The notes under the pieces: model-generated
Told to the model about the DNA's origin: nothing
Seen by the model: only the letters and a program-made list of their open reading frames with translations
Database searches by the model: none
Made by a program: the position numbers and the translations under genes
Origin: Prochilodus magdalenae
Lineage: Eukaryota; Chordata; Actinopteri; Characiformes; Prochilodontidae
Length of the DNA stretch: 64,000 nt
NCBI GenBank assembly: GCA_024036415.1
Contig: JAMWET010000765.1
Coordinates: 124,001-188,000 of the forward strand
Direction: 5' to 3'
Shown here: positions 11,744-22,998 of the stretch, one piece after another
Layout: every line of letters begins with the position of its first letter
Numbering within the stretch: the stretch's first letter is position 1

Positions 11744-12126
11744 TTTTGTTAACCTCTGTGATAATTTCCTGCTGGATGTGTGTGTATATCTTGACAACCG
11801 TTCAGCACTTTCATTGATAGGTTTGTTGGTCAGCACTTAACTTATTTGCATGACGTTTGTTCAGTAACAAAACACAGTGGTTGCTGTGTGTCAGTCACAT
11901 GTACATGCCTATCTATACTGTCATCTCCCACCACAATCGTGCACGATATAATATGACCTGCTTTATGCAAATCTTTCAAGTGATTCAACTGAAAACTACG
12001 GTGTCCTTCCTGTGTCCCTGTATGCTAACGGCTTTAAATAAACCATGCAAGACTTTTACAGTACTTCCTATACTCCACAATAGCCAAAACAATGAGTGTT
12101 AGCTTAGTGCTAATATACACAATACA
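11744..12126. other. No gene recognised
   Basis: Nothing identified; the ORF at 11857-12102 (81 codons) has no recognisable motif. Confidence 0.5.
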
Positions 12127-13004
12127 TTGACAAAAGTATAGGGACACGGGTGTGTATAAAAAATCCAGCTCATTCAGTCTGCCTTTTAGACATTATGAAT
12201 CAGTTCTCCATAGCTCACTGAACTCCACGGGTGTAAATAGGGTATAGCAAAGTCAGTTCCGGCTTCCCCTCCTAGCCATTTAGGACAGGGGTGTTGCTGA
12301 ACAGTGGAAGTGTTTAGGAAGCAGCTCAGACCACCAAGTGTCAGACCAGGTAAAGGTACAGAGTGGGTTCTCTGAGTAATGAGGAGTTAACGTGTAGAAC
12401 AATCTGCTGACTCTACAGAAGCCTCCTCTGGAACTCCAGACATGAGGTGTCTGTCTTATAGTTTAGGCCTTACATTAACAAACACAATGCTGAGCAGTGG
12501 GGGGGATGTAGACGGACTTAATGGGAATGTGTTCTGTAAAGTGGGAGTCTTATCTGGCAGTCTGATGGACAAGCAGACCAAGACCCTGCCTGACTGCACT
12601 GGACAACTAGAGGAGGGATAATAGCTATCCATAGTGGGGTGTTTTGGTGGGAACAAGCCCCTTTTCCAGGAAGGGGGAAAGGACCAAGACCTCTACAACC
12701 GTTCCAGTATGGGAAAGGTCCTTACTGTCCACTGTGTCCCAGTGCATAAAGCCAGCTTCAATAAGGCTGGTGGGGTGAGACTGGTGTGGAAGAGTTTGAC
12801 CGGCCCTCACAGAGCCCCGACCTCAACCCCATCCAACATCTTGGGGATGAAATAGAACGGAGACTGCAAATCAGGCCCCTTTCATTCAACATCAGAGTCT
12901 GAACTCTGAAATGCTCTTCTTGATGATCAGATGGCAAAAATTCCCACAGACACACTCCGGAATCTTTAACAGCATTGTGTAGGGCGTTGTTATGATATTG
13001 TAAC
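12127..13004 (+). pseudogene. Tc1/mariner-like transposase relic (family 2)
   Basis: The left end has TGACAAAAGTATAGGGACAC, a Tc1-type terminus also seen inverted at 59.88 kb. Inside, one plus-strand frame around 12790-12890 reads SPDLNPIQHLGDEIERRL, the conserved block around the catalytic E of DD34E transposases. Upstream, 12556-12590 resembles the equivalent stretch (TGGCAGTCTGATGGACAAG) of the element at 18.4 kb, so the two belong to one family. Many stops and shifts; it cannot encode an enzyme. Confidence 0.75.
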
Positions 13005-13380
13005 TGCTGCTTCTCTCACGTTCCTCACTGCTGCCTACAGACCACCCATAGTGGCTGGACTTCTCCTCTCAGCACATTCCCCACAAGATCACCACGACTT
13101 TTACAGGGTTCCTGAATTCCATCCAGTGAACCATGCGGCATCTTGAAGTGTATTGTTGAAATATCTGTGGTTTGTTGTGGTTTCTCCGCTGTCTGTAAAC
13201 AGACAGGAACTACACATCAGAAATGATTAGACCTCAGCATATGACATGCATGTGAGCAGTGCTTTTGTCTGATACTGCAGCCAGAATTCCTAGAACAGGA
13301 ACCATTTTGGCCTTTCTTTCAATTCTTCATTCCTGAGTACTGGGATGTTCCTCTTTCTGCAAGGCATGCAGAAGTTGCTT
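13005..13380. other. No gene recognised
   Basis: Nothing identified. Confidence 0.5.
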
Positions 13381-13384
13381 ATTC

Positions 13385-13510
13385 AGCTATTCAGCTTATC
13401 CACTCCGCCTTAAATGGTACGCCAATTACTTTAATGGTGCATTGGGTCCAATTGTAGCTGCAGTACTATTTAAGGTGGAACGGGAAGTTGAACAAGAAGC
13501 CGTCAGATCA
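13385..13510. repeat. Inverted CCTTAAAT motif pair
   Basis: TCCACTCCGCCTTAAATGGT on the plus strand and, about 90 bp on, ATTTAAGGTGGAACGGGAAG, roughly its reverse complement. The same motif recurs as direct copies at 60.35 and 60.42 kb. It may be the ends of a small MITE. Confidence 0.5.
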
Positions 13511-13699
13511 GAGGCCAGCTTCATGAAGAGTGTGTGTGTGTAATGTTTCATTTGGTTTTCTGTGTTTTTGAGTCACTGATCATGAGGAGAATTGGAGAGG
13601 GTGCTGAGCAGTGTAGCACTTACAGCTCTTGGTAAGCCACCTTACACAGTTTAAAGCCTTGTAGTTAAAGGTGTACTGGAGTCAGACGGCCTGTAACTG

Positions 13700-14350
13700 T
13701 TTTACTGAAGTTCCTCTGTTATTTTTATTTAATTTTATTATTCCCACATTATTCTTACTTATATTATTTTATTTTATTTCATTTTTATTTTAGCCTTTTA
13801 TTATTCTTATTTTATTGTTTAATTCTTTTTTATATTTTTATTTTAGTCTTTTATTGTTCTTATTTCTTTTTGTTCCACAAACTCTGTGTGTCGTTTATTC
13901 ATGCTTTGTTTTCCCACAGACTCCCATTCTTTCTTAGCAACACATTAATCACCGACTGACAACAAGCATAATCACAGCACATTTTTTTTTATTGAATTTT
14001 ATCTCTATTACAGTTTATTTTGTTTAAGCCTGTATTCATTTTTAGAATCCTTTCATTTAAAAAAGTACCTATTTATTAATCTATGTTGAAATGTCATTAT
14101 TTGGTGTACTATCTTGGTTTTATATATTTTGGATTTTCTTAATTAAATCTTGTTTGTTTACATTTTTTGCTTTGTTTAATTTTTCTTGTTTGATTTTATT
14201 TTCATATAGGTCATGTGGTCTTTTTCATTTTTGGTTAATAAGATTAAATTCAATTTAAAATTGTCTCTGACAATCCCTTCATGTAAAGGCTCAGCTACAT
14301 TGAAAATGAGGGTCACACTGACTCTACATCCTAGAGAGAATGAAAGATGA
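13700..14350 (+). mobile_element. T-rich retroposon 3' region
   Basis: A long T-rich stretch ends with GCTACATTGAAAATGAGGGT at about 14292-14312 and a GACTGACTGA tail. The same core, GGCTACGCTGAAAATGAGGG, occurs at 45.44 and 58.80 kb, in both cases followed by GGCTGA(C)TGATTG-like tails. I infer the 3' end of a fish retroposon. Confidence 0.6.
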
Positions 14351-14948
14351 TGGACTGGTAGGTTGACTGACTGACTGACTGACTGAATGACTGACTGGCT
14401 GGTTGGTTGGTTGGTTGACTTACTGGTTGGTTGACTGGTTTGTTGGCTAACTGAGTGACTGACTGACTGACTGAGTGACTGGTTGGTTGGCTGACTGACT
14501 GGTTGGTTGGCTGACTGACTGGTTGGTTGACTGACAGACTGACTAGTTGGTTGGTTGGTTGGTTGGTTGGTTGGTTGGTTGACTGACTGACTGGTTGGTT
14601 GGTTGGTTGACTGACTGACTGACTGACTAGTTGGTTGGTTGGTTGGTTGGTTGGTTGACTGACTGACTGGTTGGTTGGTTGGTTGACTGACTGACTGACT
14701 GACTAGTTGGTTGGTTGGTTGACTGACTGTCTGAATGACTGGTTGGTTGACTGACAGACTGACTGTTTGGTTGGTTGACTGACTGACTGACTGTTTGGTT
14801 GGTTGGTTGACTGACTGACTAGTTGGTTGATTGCTTGACTGACTGGTTGGTTGGCTGACTGACTAGTTAGTTGATTGGTTGGTTGGTTGACTGACTGACT
14901 GAGTGACTAGTTGGTTGGTTGGCTGACTGACTGACTGGTTGGCTGACT
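14351..14948 (+). repeat. (GACT)n/(GGTT)n compound tetranucleotide array
   Basis: About 600 bp built almost only from GACT and GGTT tetramers in alternating blocks, with occasional GAGT, GATT, CTAG and ACAG interruptions. It begins exactly where the retroposon tail of the preceding entry would lie. Confidence 0.95.
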
Positions 14949-15564
14949 GTGCTTGGGCACGCTACCTAGTGTGGGAACACACTTAATGTTACACATCTTC
15001 AGTCTGCTTCTCACGATACAAGTAATCTCAAACACAGTCAGCGATGCAGGGCTCTGGTCTCCGGGCGATCCATCATTCTGAGAACCCCAGCTGCAGTGTT
15101 TAACTGAGGGTGACAGTTCTGGTGGTCTACCAGGTCCTGCACAGATGTTAGGAGCTGGGAATCTTTTATATTTATCATTCCATCATTTCCTGAACTCCAG
15201 TTTTGAAGGTTTTTCACTTATCTGTCTTAGCCTTTCCCCTTCTTCCCCCTCCTTAATGCAAGTGGCTTGGCTTATATTTAATCTTCTCAGGATCACATCC
15301 AGAATAGCTCGTCCTTGAACAGGAATTCCATGGATTTCAGGAACCAAACATGCCTTTAAAAGCTCTCTCACAGAAAGCTATTACACGCAGTGTTTACAGA
15401 CATGCTGCCTGACGCCTGAGTCTTTGATTTATGAAAGGTTTGAGAAAGGCTTTGATCTGAAACACTAATAACTGTTTCTGTTCTGATACAGAGCTTTCTG
15501 AAGGTAAATACCGGAAAGATGGCATGTGACTTTCTCACAGTACTATATCAAATCAGCCAGAATA
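14949..15564. other. No gene recognised
   Basis: Single-copy-looking DNA; ORF 15183-15371 on the minus strand is 62 codons and featureless. Confidence 0.5.
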
Positions 15565-16128
15565 TACACAACCAGTCAGAAGTTTAGGTACTCCTGTCTA
15601 AATGGATGTAGTTGGTGATCTTAAAGACTCTACAGTCTTACATTTACCAGCTCCAGCTGATGAGATTCTGAACCAGTACCTATCCTGATATACCACATAT
15701 ACTCTTGATGTAGCACAGTATTATATTTCTCCATATCTCCACCTCTAGTATACTTACATTATCAAAAGAATGACTAACCCAACATCCACAATCTCAGACA
15801 TTCAGTGAGCAGTGATTCCCTCCATGAGTCATCCTGTTAGTGCAGCACCGTAGATGGCTGCACCACGCAGGACCACAAGCACACAGACCGTTACCACGAC
15901 TGTCCTTAACACCCATGTCAATGTCATCAAAGACTGCAACGTAAAGTTCAATTTTGGAGGGTCTTAAGGTGGACTGTATAATTCCATTAGGGCTATTTTA
16001 TAGTTTGATGTCTTTACCAGTCAGTAAAGCAATAAGATAAACAGATGGAGAACCTGCTATGAGGAGAACCTGCTATGAGGAGAACCTGCTATGAGTAGCC
16101 TTCTCTAAACTTTTCGACTGGCAGTGTA
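15565..16128. mobile_element. Non-autonomous Tc1-type element with TACACTACCAGTC ends
   Basis: Left end TACACAACCAGTCAGAAGTTT and right end AAACTTTTCGACTGGCAGTGTA (both trimmed here to the matching part) form inverted repeats of about 22 bp with outer TA. This type of terminus is common in fish Tc1-like elements. The inside has no transposase; instead it holds a fragment of Tc1-delta and a triplicated GAGGAGAACCTGCTAT motif at about 16053-16095. Confidence 0.75.
15776..15945 (+). mobile_element. Tc1-delta copy D fragment, nested
   Basis: Matches the N-terminal transposase part of the family: ATTCAGTGAGCAGTGAT, TGTTAGTGCAGCACC, TGCACCACGCAGGACCAC and GACTGTCCTTAACACC in order. No ends are present. 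It lies inside the element at 15565-16128, so it was captured or inserted there and later trimmed. Confidence 0.75.
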
Positions 16129-16550
16129 ATGATGTGTAATGGTGTAATGGTGATCTCACCTGCACACAAACTATTTTATTTTGTAGCTGATTTTATTAGC
16201 CCAAGCGTGATCCAGTAAACCTTGCATGGCTCTAACCTTTGAAGCTCTAGTTACTGTGTGCTGATTTCTTTATATCTCAAGTCCAGCTGCAGCCCTGCCT
16301 TTTTTAATGACAAAGTAAAGCTGAATTACTGTGTTTAAATATCAGAACTGCAGCATAACTGGAGCCGTCTCAACTGTCATCTACCATCTGCCATCTGCCA
16401 GCTTTATGGCTAGCATGCTAAAAAAAAAAAAAGATTGTATTCCCAGTGCAGTGCGAACTAAAAGGGAGCTTGTAAAGTCGGAATGGTGGATTTCTAATTT
16501 TGTCATAGTTCAGATTCTGGCATTTTCATATATACATACACCCACCGGTT
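16129..16550. other. No gene recognised
   Basis: Contains a 12-base A run near 16420. The ORF at 16331-16621 runs into the GTTGCTATGG repeat and is not a credible gene. Confidence 0.5.
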
Positions 16551-16806
16551 GTTGGAGTGTTTTAGGTGGTTGTTATGGTGTCCCACGTGGTTGCTATGGT
16601 ATCGCTAAGCAGTTTCTATAACATTGTAGGTTGTTGCAATGGCGTTGGTAGGGATTTACTATGGTATTGTTAGGTGGTGCTATGGTGTTGCTAGGTAGTT
16701 GCTATGGTGTTCCTAGGAGATTGATATGGTGTCTCTGATCATTGTTATTTACTCATAGAATCTTAGGTGGTTGCTATGGGGTTCCTAGGCAGTTGCTATG
16801 GTAATT
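16551..16806 (+). repeat. GGTTGCTATGGTGTTNCTAG minisatellite
   Basis: About ten degenerate units of GGTTGCTATGGTGTTCCTAG, roughly 20-32 bp each with interruptions. This repeat type is familiar from fish. Confidence 0.85.
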
Positions 16807-17923
16807 TGTTCACAGTCAGTGACATATATAGAACTGCTAGAAAAGCCGTAGTGAGGTTAACTCATAAAACTGGTTTTGGCTATTGGAAGTTAAACCTGAT
16901 TGGCTATTTCTTCTGCCACTTTCTAATTATGCTGCTAGTTGGTAAAGCTTCTCTTCAGCTCCTGAAGTCCTAACCAATAGGAGAGCTTGCTTAGCACCTT
17001 CTTAGATATCATGAAGATCAACAATTCCTGACTGGCCAGTGTTCCAGCTGGTGTTTAAGGAACTTGACAACGCGACAGGAGATCTCTGAGTACAAATGTC
17101 TGTATGTTTTAAGTTCCCTAAAACCTTCAGGCTTCCCCAGAAGAGGGTTCTCCTCTGGTACAGGGTACTGTGTGCAGTTGAGCACGTAGTGCTACAGCCT
17201 AACAGAATGTTTATTTCAGGCACATTACAAACACGAATACTGCAGCCACAACAATAAACTGCGTGTCCTCACAATTTGTACATCTGTCTGTCTGTGTACA
17301 TGTAGGCACATTCCATCAATGCTTCTAAAACAAGTCACTGAGGAGAAAGCCTGCCCCTGACAAAGACCAAGCCCTCTCCCGAGACATCTCCATAAACTCC
17401 CACTCTGCAGAGCTTACTTTGCTTTGGCGCCAAAGATGAGATACGATGCACTTATCTTTGCAAACCCCTCGCTGCCATATTTTTTTGCGTTCTGTTCTAT
17501 AACGTATCCTTTCTCAAAACCGGCTTTGCTGTATCGGAATGTCGGTACTGCTGAAATGCAGACTGCAAACTGTTTCTGATGTAAACCTTACCATACGCAA
17601 TTCACTGTCTACGTAATGATGAGGTCAATCCCCAAAAGCTAATGGAAGTTAGCATGCATACCCTGGAATGTTTCTGCACTGAGCGGAACACTAAAGGTTC
17701 TGATTAGGGCGTGGAACTCTTGTATTTTAGTTTTGAATCTGGAAAAAAGCTATAAGCCGATGATTCAACCATGCGGTACCGTGACTCACCAGGGCCAAAG
17801 CCGGGGTTCCAAACTGGAGCTTCTAGAAGACTATTCACCAACCTCATTTGGCTATAGTGTTTAACGGAACTGCTTACAGAGGCGCCGCTTGCTATCAGAC
17901 AGGGCAGGCAACAGCTTGAAAAA
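16807..17923. other. No gene recognised
   Basis: The last about 120 bp (from 17800) is probably the 5' untranslated part of the Tc1 element that follows. The rest is unassigned. Confidence 0.45.
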
Positions 17924-18884
17924 ATGGGTTGCTCTGAGGAGCTCAGCAAATTCCAGAGTGGTACTGTGATAGTATGCCACCTGTGCCACAAGTCCAGTTG
18001 TGAAATTTCCTCACTATTAAATATTCCAGAGTCAACTGTCCGAGGGATTATAACAAGATGGAAGCGATTGGGAACGACAGCAACTCATAAAGTGGTAGGC
18101 CACGTACAATGACAGAGCGGGTTCAGTGGATGCTGAGGCGCATAACGTACTGAGGTCACTAACTTTCTGCAAAGTCAAACACTAGAGCTCTCCAAACTTC
18201 ATGTGGCCTTCAGATCAGCTCAGGAACAGTGTGTAGAGAGCTTCATGGAATGGGTTTCCACGGCTGGGCAGCTGCGTCCAAGCCTTATATCACCAAGTGC
18301 AATGCAAAGCATTGAATGCAGTGGTGTAAAGCATCGCCACTGGAATCTAGAGCAGTGGAGACGTGTTCTCTGAAGTGACCAATCATGATTCTCCATCTGG
18401 CAATCTAATGGACAAGTCTGGGTTTGGTGGCTGCCAGGAGAACGGTACTTGTCTGACTGCATTGTGCCGAGTGATTTTGGTGTGGGGTTGTCGTTCAGGA
18501 GTTGGGCTCGGCCCATTAGTTCCAGTGAGAGGAACTCTCAATGCTTCAGCAGACCAAGAGATTCCGGACAATTTCATGCTCCCAACTTTGTGGGAACAGT
18601 TTGGGAATGGCCACTTCCTGTTCCAACAAGACTGCAAAGCAAGGAACATAAAGACATGGATGAGGGTGTTTGGTGTGGAAGACCTTGACTGGCCTGCACA
18701 GAGTCCTGACCTCAACCCTATAGAACACCTTTGGGATGAATTAGAGCAGAGACTGCGAGCCAGGTCTTATCGTCCAACATCACTGTGCAAACTTACAAAT
18801 TCAGTTCTGGAAGAGTGGTCAAAAAGTCCCATAAACACATTCCTAAACCTCGTCCAAACAAATGATCTTTCCTTCTCCTCTTAA
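17924..18884 (+). pseudogene. Tc1-like transposase pseudogene (family 2), best-preserved copy
   Basis: Decayed DD34E transposase, an enzyme that would cut and rejoin the element at TA sites in the nucleus. The first 62 codons from ATG 17924 hold the paired-like helix-turn-helix region (LSKFQSGTVIVCHLC, STVRGIITRWKRLGTTAT) and end at a stop at 18110-18112. About 250 bp with shifts follow. An open frame from 18363 to 18884 (173 codons) holds the second catalytic D in HFLFQQDC and the E in SPDLNPIEHLWDELEQRL, then a normal C-terminal helix region. The D1 block near 18370-18420 ([15 protein letters not shown]) is in another frame and altered. With at least one stop and two shifts it is inactive. 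Its relative lies at 12.1-13 kb. Confidence 0.88.
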
Positions 18885-19514
18885 AATCTAACCGTGAGCA
18901 GTGATAACTGAACTGTGGTATAATCACAATAATACACTCAAGGTTGGTGCTATAACCTGAGATACTGGCACTGGTGTGCTGATCTTCAACTCTCTGCCAA
19001 TATCACACATTATAGCATGAGCCTTGAGGGTTTACAGCTTAATTCTTCTACCTTGCACCTTGTAGGGGGGTTAAAGTCATGCCTGCAGACAGGTTGAGGG
19101 CCGTCATGATTCTTCTCTGATATATCAAAAGGCGCAGCTGAAAGGAGGGGGTTGCCTCAAACCTGTAGCAGAGAAAGACTTTCAGTTCTTTGCATCAGGC
19201 CAGATGTTCAGCTTTCCCACTAAATCCTGCTACATCCACCTCTGGCGTAGATTTACGGAGTTGAAAGAGACCTTTGCAGTGATTTATAGATTACTGAGCT
19301 TCTGGGAAAATATTTTACCAAACCAGTGGAAACAGCTTTTTGGAGCAGCTCATGAGAATTACAGAAGCGGGATTTGGGAACGGTACAGCAGACAAGGACA
19401 TAAAATCCATGGTTCCATATACATCAAAGATAAGCCTTAATTTTTACAGCCCATTAATAATCAAAGCTTTAGGATGTCCTTTTCATGGTAGAACATTCAA
19501 GTAGTTCAATGCTA
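18885..19514. other. No gene recognised
   Basis: The 3' terminus of the preceding transposon should lie in the first part but I could not place it. ORF 19204-19440 (78 codons) has no recognised motif. Confidence 0.45.
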
Positions 19515-19515
19515 T

Positions 19516-19547
<32 letters not shown>
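19515..19547. repeat. (CTAT)n microsatellite
   Basis: About eight CTAT units. Confidence 0.95.
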
Positions 19548-19548
<1 letters not shown>

Positions 19549-19614
19549 GCTGTCCCATGAAAAACATGTCTCTCCATTTTTGTTGATTTTTAGTTTTATG
19601 CATAATATGATCAC

Positions 19615-19758
19615 GAGTGGCCATTTACATTGTGTGAAATGAATTTTATGATTAAGGGACCAACAGAAATGGCCCACAACTTTGGAAGACGTCTGGTTCC
19701 ATTGACTTACACTGAAGTTAAAGTGGGTTTCTGGCCTCTCCTGTAAAGTTGGACACAT
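19615..19758 (-). repeat. Dispersed repeat with AATGGAACCAGACGTCTT core
   Basis: On the minus strand it reads GTAAGTCAATGGAACCAGAC followed by GTCTTCCAAAG and GGGCCATTTCTGTT. The same order occurs on the plus strand at 50.82-50.90 kb. Family not identified. Confidence 0.7.
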
Positions 19759-19813
19759 GGAGAAAAGTCATCATCCGTATATATCAAAGCCTTTGTTTAA
19801 CTCATACTGCTGT

Positions 19814-19817
<4 letters not shown>

Positions 19818-19886
<69 letters not shown>
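19818..19886. repeat. (TA)n microsatellite
   Basis: About 34 uninterrupted TA units. Confidence 0.97.
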
Positions 19887-19890
<4 letters not shown>

Positions 19891-19896
19891 ATATAT

Positions 19897-20151
19897 AAAT
19901 GGATGTAGCCAGCCAATCTTCAGACACTCTTACAAGAATTGGTCAGTTGGTCCAGATATGGTGGATGCCTTTCCTGGCACAATTCCAAATAGAATTCCCT
20001 GTAGACTGGGATTTTAGCCACTGCTGGACCTGTATGACCATATGCTTCCATACACCTGCAGATTCAGCTACTTCCTTCCTTCATGGTCTTTGGCACGCCC
20101 AAATGCTCAGTCACTCCTTTTAGCCAATCATTAACATCTGCTTTGGACAAT
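19897..20151 (-). mobile_element. Fragment of the 56.2 kb HTH-like repeat
   Basis: Reverse complement of 56.29-56.55 kb at high similarity, including TTGGCTAAAAGGAGTGACTG, GAAGTAGCTGAATCTGCAGG and CAGTGGCTAAAATCCC. A third, shorter copy lies at 41.48-41.68 kb. See 56160-56560 for the reading frame. Confidence 0.72.
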
Positions 20152-20984
20152 ATTCCATTTGGGACAATATTAAGGCATATTCAGTTTTATTAAGCATGTG
20201 TCAGATTAATTAACACCATAGGTGGAGCGGAATTCTGAATTAAGGGCTATAGACCTCTTAAACCAAATATTTGTACCTTCTTTATTATAGGACCAAAAAT
20301 AATCTTCATGGCATCATTTTTACTCAGCCCCTTCTTAACCGTGTATTTCCATATCAAAATGTCTTTGAAGTGTTTATTCTTGTTGATTAGAAATGTTCAT
20401 TCCTTCCCTTTGATAAAAACTGGATCCCAAACAAAAAAGCTGAAAAAGCGAGAGAACAAGAGTGAGAGAAAGGGTGTTAGGAGTGGATGACTGCTATGTG
20501 TCATGGGGGATAGGAAACAAAGGACAAACAAAGCCGAGGTCAAAGCTGCCTGGGTCCTGAGAGGATGCAGCCTTTTGTGGCCCACCGGAGTGATCTATTC
20601 GCTCGCTCGGCAGAGAGGGAGAACGAAGAGAGCTGACCTAGTTTCTCCCGGCCGACATGTCTATGGGTGATGGGCACAGGCCAGTGATTTCTCCAGCAGA
20701 AATTGCAGCCTTGCTCCAGGCCTCCCTTTCAGTTTCCCGCAAAACACCACCCGCGGAAAAAAGGGGGGTGTCTGAGACGACAATCCTGTGAGCTGCATAG
20801 GCAGACCGCAGCCAATCAGAGATCCGTATTCTCCCGCCTCTCCTCCGCAGGCCAAGTTACTGTGGGGCCCAACATGTTATTGTCTGTGATGTGGAATCTC
20901 CAGCAAAGGGTCATAGGAACTGCATGGAGCAGCAGGAAGATGCACTTGCCCTGTAAGATGTAGGGTAGTAATCTTAATATACAT
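20152..20984. other. No gene recognised
   Basis: Locally GC-rich around 20580-20870. Overlapping ORFs on both strands at 20661-20963 are short and unsupported. Confidence 0.5.
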
Positions 20985-21790
20985 GGTCATATCAGAATAT
21001 TAAACCCACCTCCATGTATCTCCACTCACACAGTTGTTGCAGCTGGGCCTGTAGCTCCTGCACACTCATAGTTTGCTGAAGCTGGCGTCTCCTCCTGTTC
21101 CATAAATGCTGGTTTGGCGATAAAGGCAGGTCTAGGAAGTGTTGGAATCTGGTAGAGAGATTCCTGAGAAAATTTTGTCGTGTGTGGGTGAGCATTATCC
21201 TGCAGATGGAAGTCCCACCATGAGAGGCGACACATGTGGCCGGAGAACCTCCTGCACATATCGCTGAGCTGTTAGTGTCCCTCGTATTACTACTAGGGGT
21301 GACTGACTGTCGTACATGATGGCTCCCTACATCATCACACCAGCATTTGGGGCAGTGTGTCACTCCACAGCAGAAGAAGAACTGAAGTGTCCACCACGAG
21401 GCCTCCATTCCTGAACCCAAGCAACACTGGATCCCAAACAGAGCCTGGATTTGTCATTAAAGACGATACGGTTCCAGTCCGTAGCAGTCCAGTTTTCCTG
21501 TTCATGACACTACTTCAAACGAAGGCAATGGTGGCTGCCCGTCAATAGCAGGACACTTAATGGGCACCATGACACCAGGTTTCCTTCTGCTGAGTGCCTG
21601 GAAATGGTCCGGGCAGAGACAGAGGTGTGTAATGAGGGGGCCATGATGGGCATGAAAACTGTGGGAGCTGCTCATGCTTGTCTGTGGATCAATCGATACA
21701 GATTTTGAACCAGATGGTCTCTTTCTTCTTACACATCCATTATTTCCCATCTGATAAGTACATACAATACACACATCCACTGAGCATCAC
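20985..21790 (-). pseudogene. Tc1-like transposase relic (family 3)
   Basis: On the minus strand, in order: a D1 block read as WNRIVFNDKSRLCLG (about 21425-21475), a GVMM-GAIMYDSQSPLV block (about 21285-21345), the second D in FHLQDNAHPHT (about 21180-21215), and a C-terminal segment RQLQQTMSVQELQAQLQQLC (about 21030-21095). The full-length family is about 340 residues; here at least three frames are needed, and the SPDLNPIEH block around the E is degraded (LPLSPNQHLW). The 142-codon ORF 20992-21420 covers parts of two blocks in one frame. Inactive. Confidence 0.85.
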
Positions 21791-22129
21791 TCCCATTTCA
21801 GATGAGCTTGATCCTGGAGAAGTTTCTTTCTGGACATTGTTGACATATGGCTTCGGTTGTGCATAGTACAGTCTTAACTTTTTGGATTTCTCTGGATTCT
21901 CTGAATCATTTGATGATATTATGGGCGAGGAACCTAACTCCTTGCCATCCTGATGTCCCCAGCCTAACGCTGCCCGTACATCAGCATGCTGCAAGCGTCA
22001 AGTTTCAGAATGAGTCAACAATAAAGTGCATTAAACGATATTTTAATACATTCAATATTTTGACTTTGTAATGCTGTAATTTATCATGAAAGTGGATATG
22101 TAAAGTATCTATGTATATACAAACTCACA
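21791..22129. other. No gene recognised
   Basis: Nothing identified; may include the outer end of the preceding transposon. Confidence 0.45.
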
Positions 22130-22380
22130 CAAAGTGATGCCCTCCACGAGTCATCCTGTTAGTGCCAGCACCATTGGCAGACGGTGGCACCATGCAGGAC
22201 TACACACCATGTATTTAACACCATGTCAGTGTCACCAAAGTCTGCAGTGGTGTCATGCCAGACTGTCATGAAGTGACTCAGAATAGCAGCGGGTCATCTT
22301 CAGTCTGGCTTTTGTCTTGGTGGAGATGACCAATTAATCTGTGTGGAGACATTTTGGTCAACACCAATATGAACGGTTCA
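22130..22380 (+). mobile_element. Tc1-delta copy E fragment
   Basis: Matches the middle of the family from GTGATGCCCTCCACGAGTCA to the D1 block (GTCTTGGTGGAGATGACCAA). Both ends and the C-terminal block are missing. Confidence 0.78.
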
Positions 22381-22998
22381 GTGTACCTAACAAAAGTATA
22401 CTAATTTACGCTCCATTGTAATGTATAAGAATTGTACCTTAAGAAACGGAGTTGCGCTAAGTACTGTTAGCCACTCAGCTAACTGTTCAGATTGGAAGCT
22501 GTGAGTTTAAATCTGAGGTACGAATTACATCAAGTTTAAAAACAAGTCACCTGCAACCTGTAAGGGCTTGTATAGAGATACTGACCTTGATGGTGGAGGC
22601 ACAAAACACACGTAGCCATGCACAGGCAACCCTGCTAATCAATTATTCCATTTATTCAAATGAGGCAGTGTGTTTCTTAAAGCATGTAAAATCTTTATCG
22701 CGATGGGAACGGCAAAAAGGGAAAGAGCAGATTCATTTGCATATTTGTTTAGTGCTCCAATCCTCTCAAAGTCTAATTAAAACGAACCGCTACTGTATTA
22801 AAGGCTAATGCACTGATGACGTCAAACAGCTGGCAACCCTCCGAGAGCAGCTTTGGGCTTTTTTTCTTTCCTTTTTTAGCTCTGCTTACCAGTTTGTGGG
22901 CCTGAAGAGAGGAAGAGGGGCGGGGAGAGAGTTAGAGAGAAAGAGAGAGAGATGAAAGAGTTCGGTATTTATGGTTATCTCTCAGAGAGAAATTGAGC
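22381..22998. other. No gene recognised; weak tRNA-like segment
   Basis: At about 22448-22530 the sequence GAGTTTAAATCTGA resembles a B box downstream of GCGCTAAGTACTGTTAGC, a possible decayed tRNA-derived SINE. A T-rich and then GA-rich stretch follows at 22855-22985. Confidence 0.35.
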
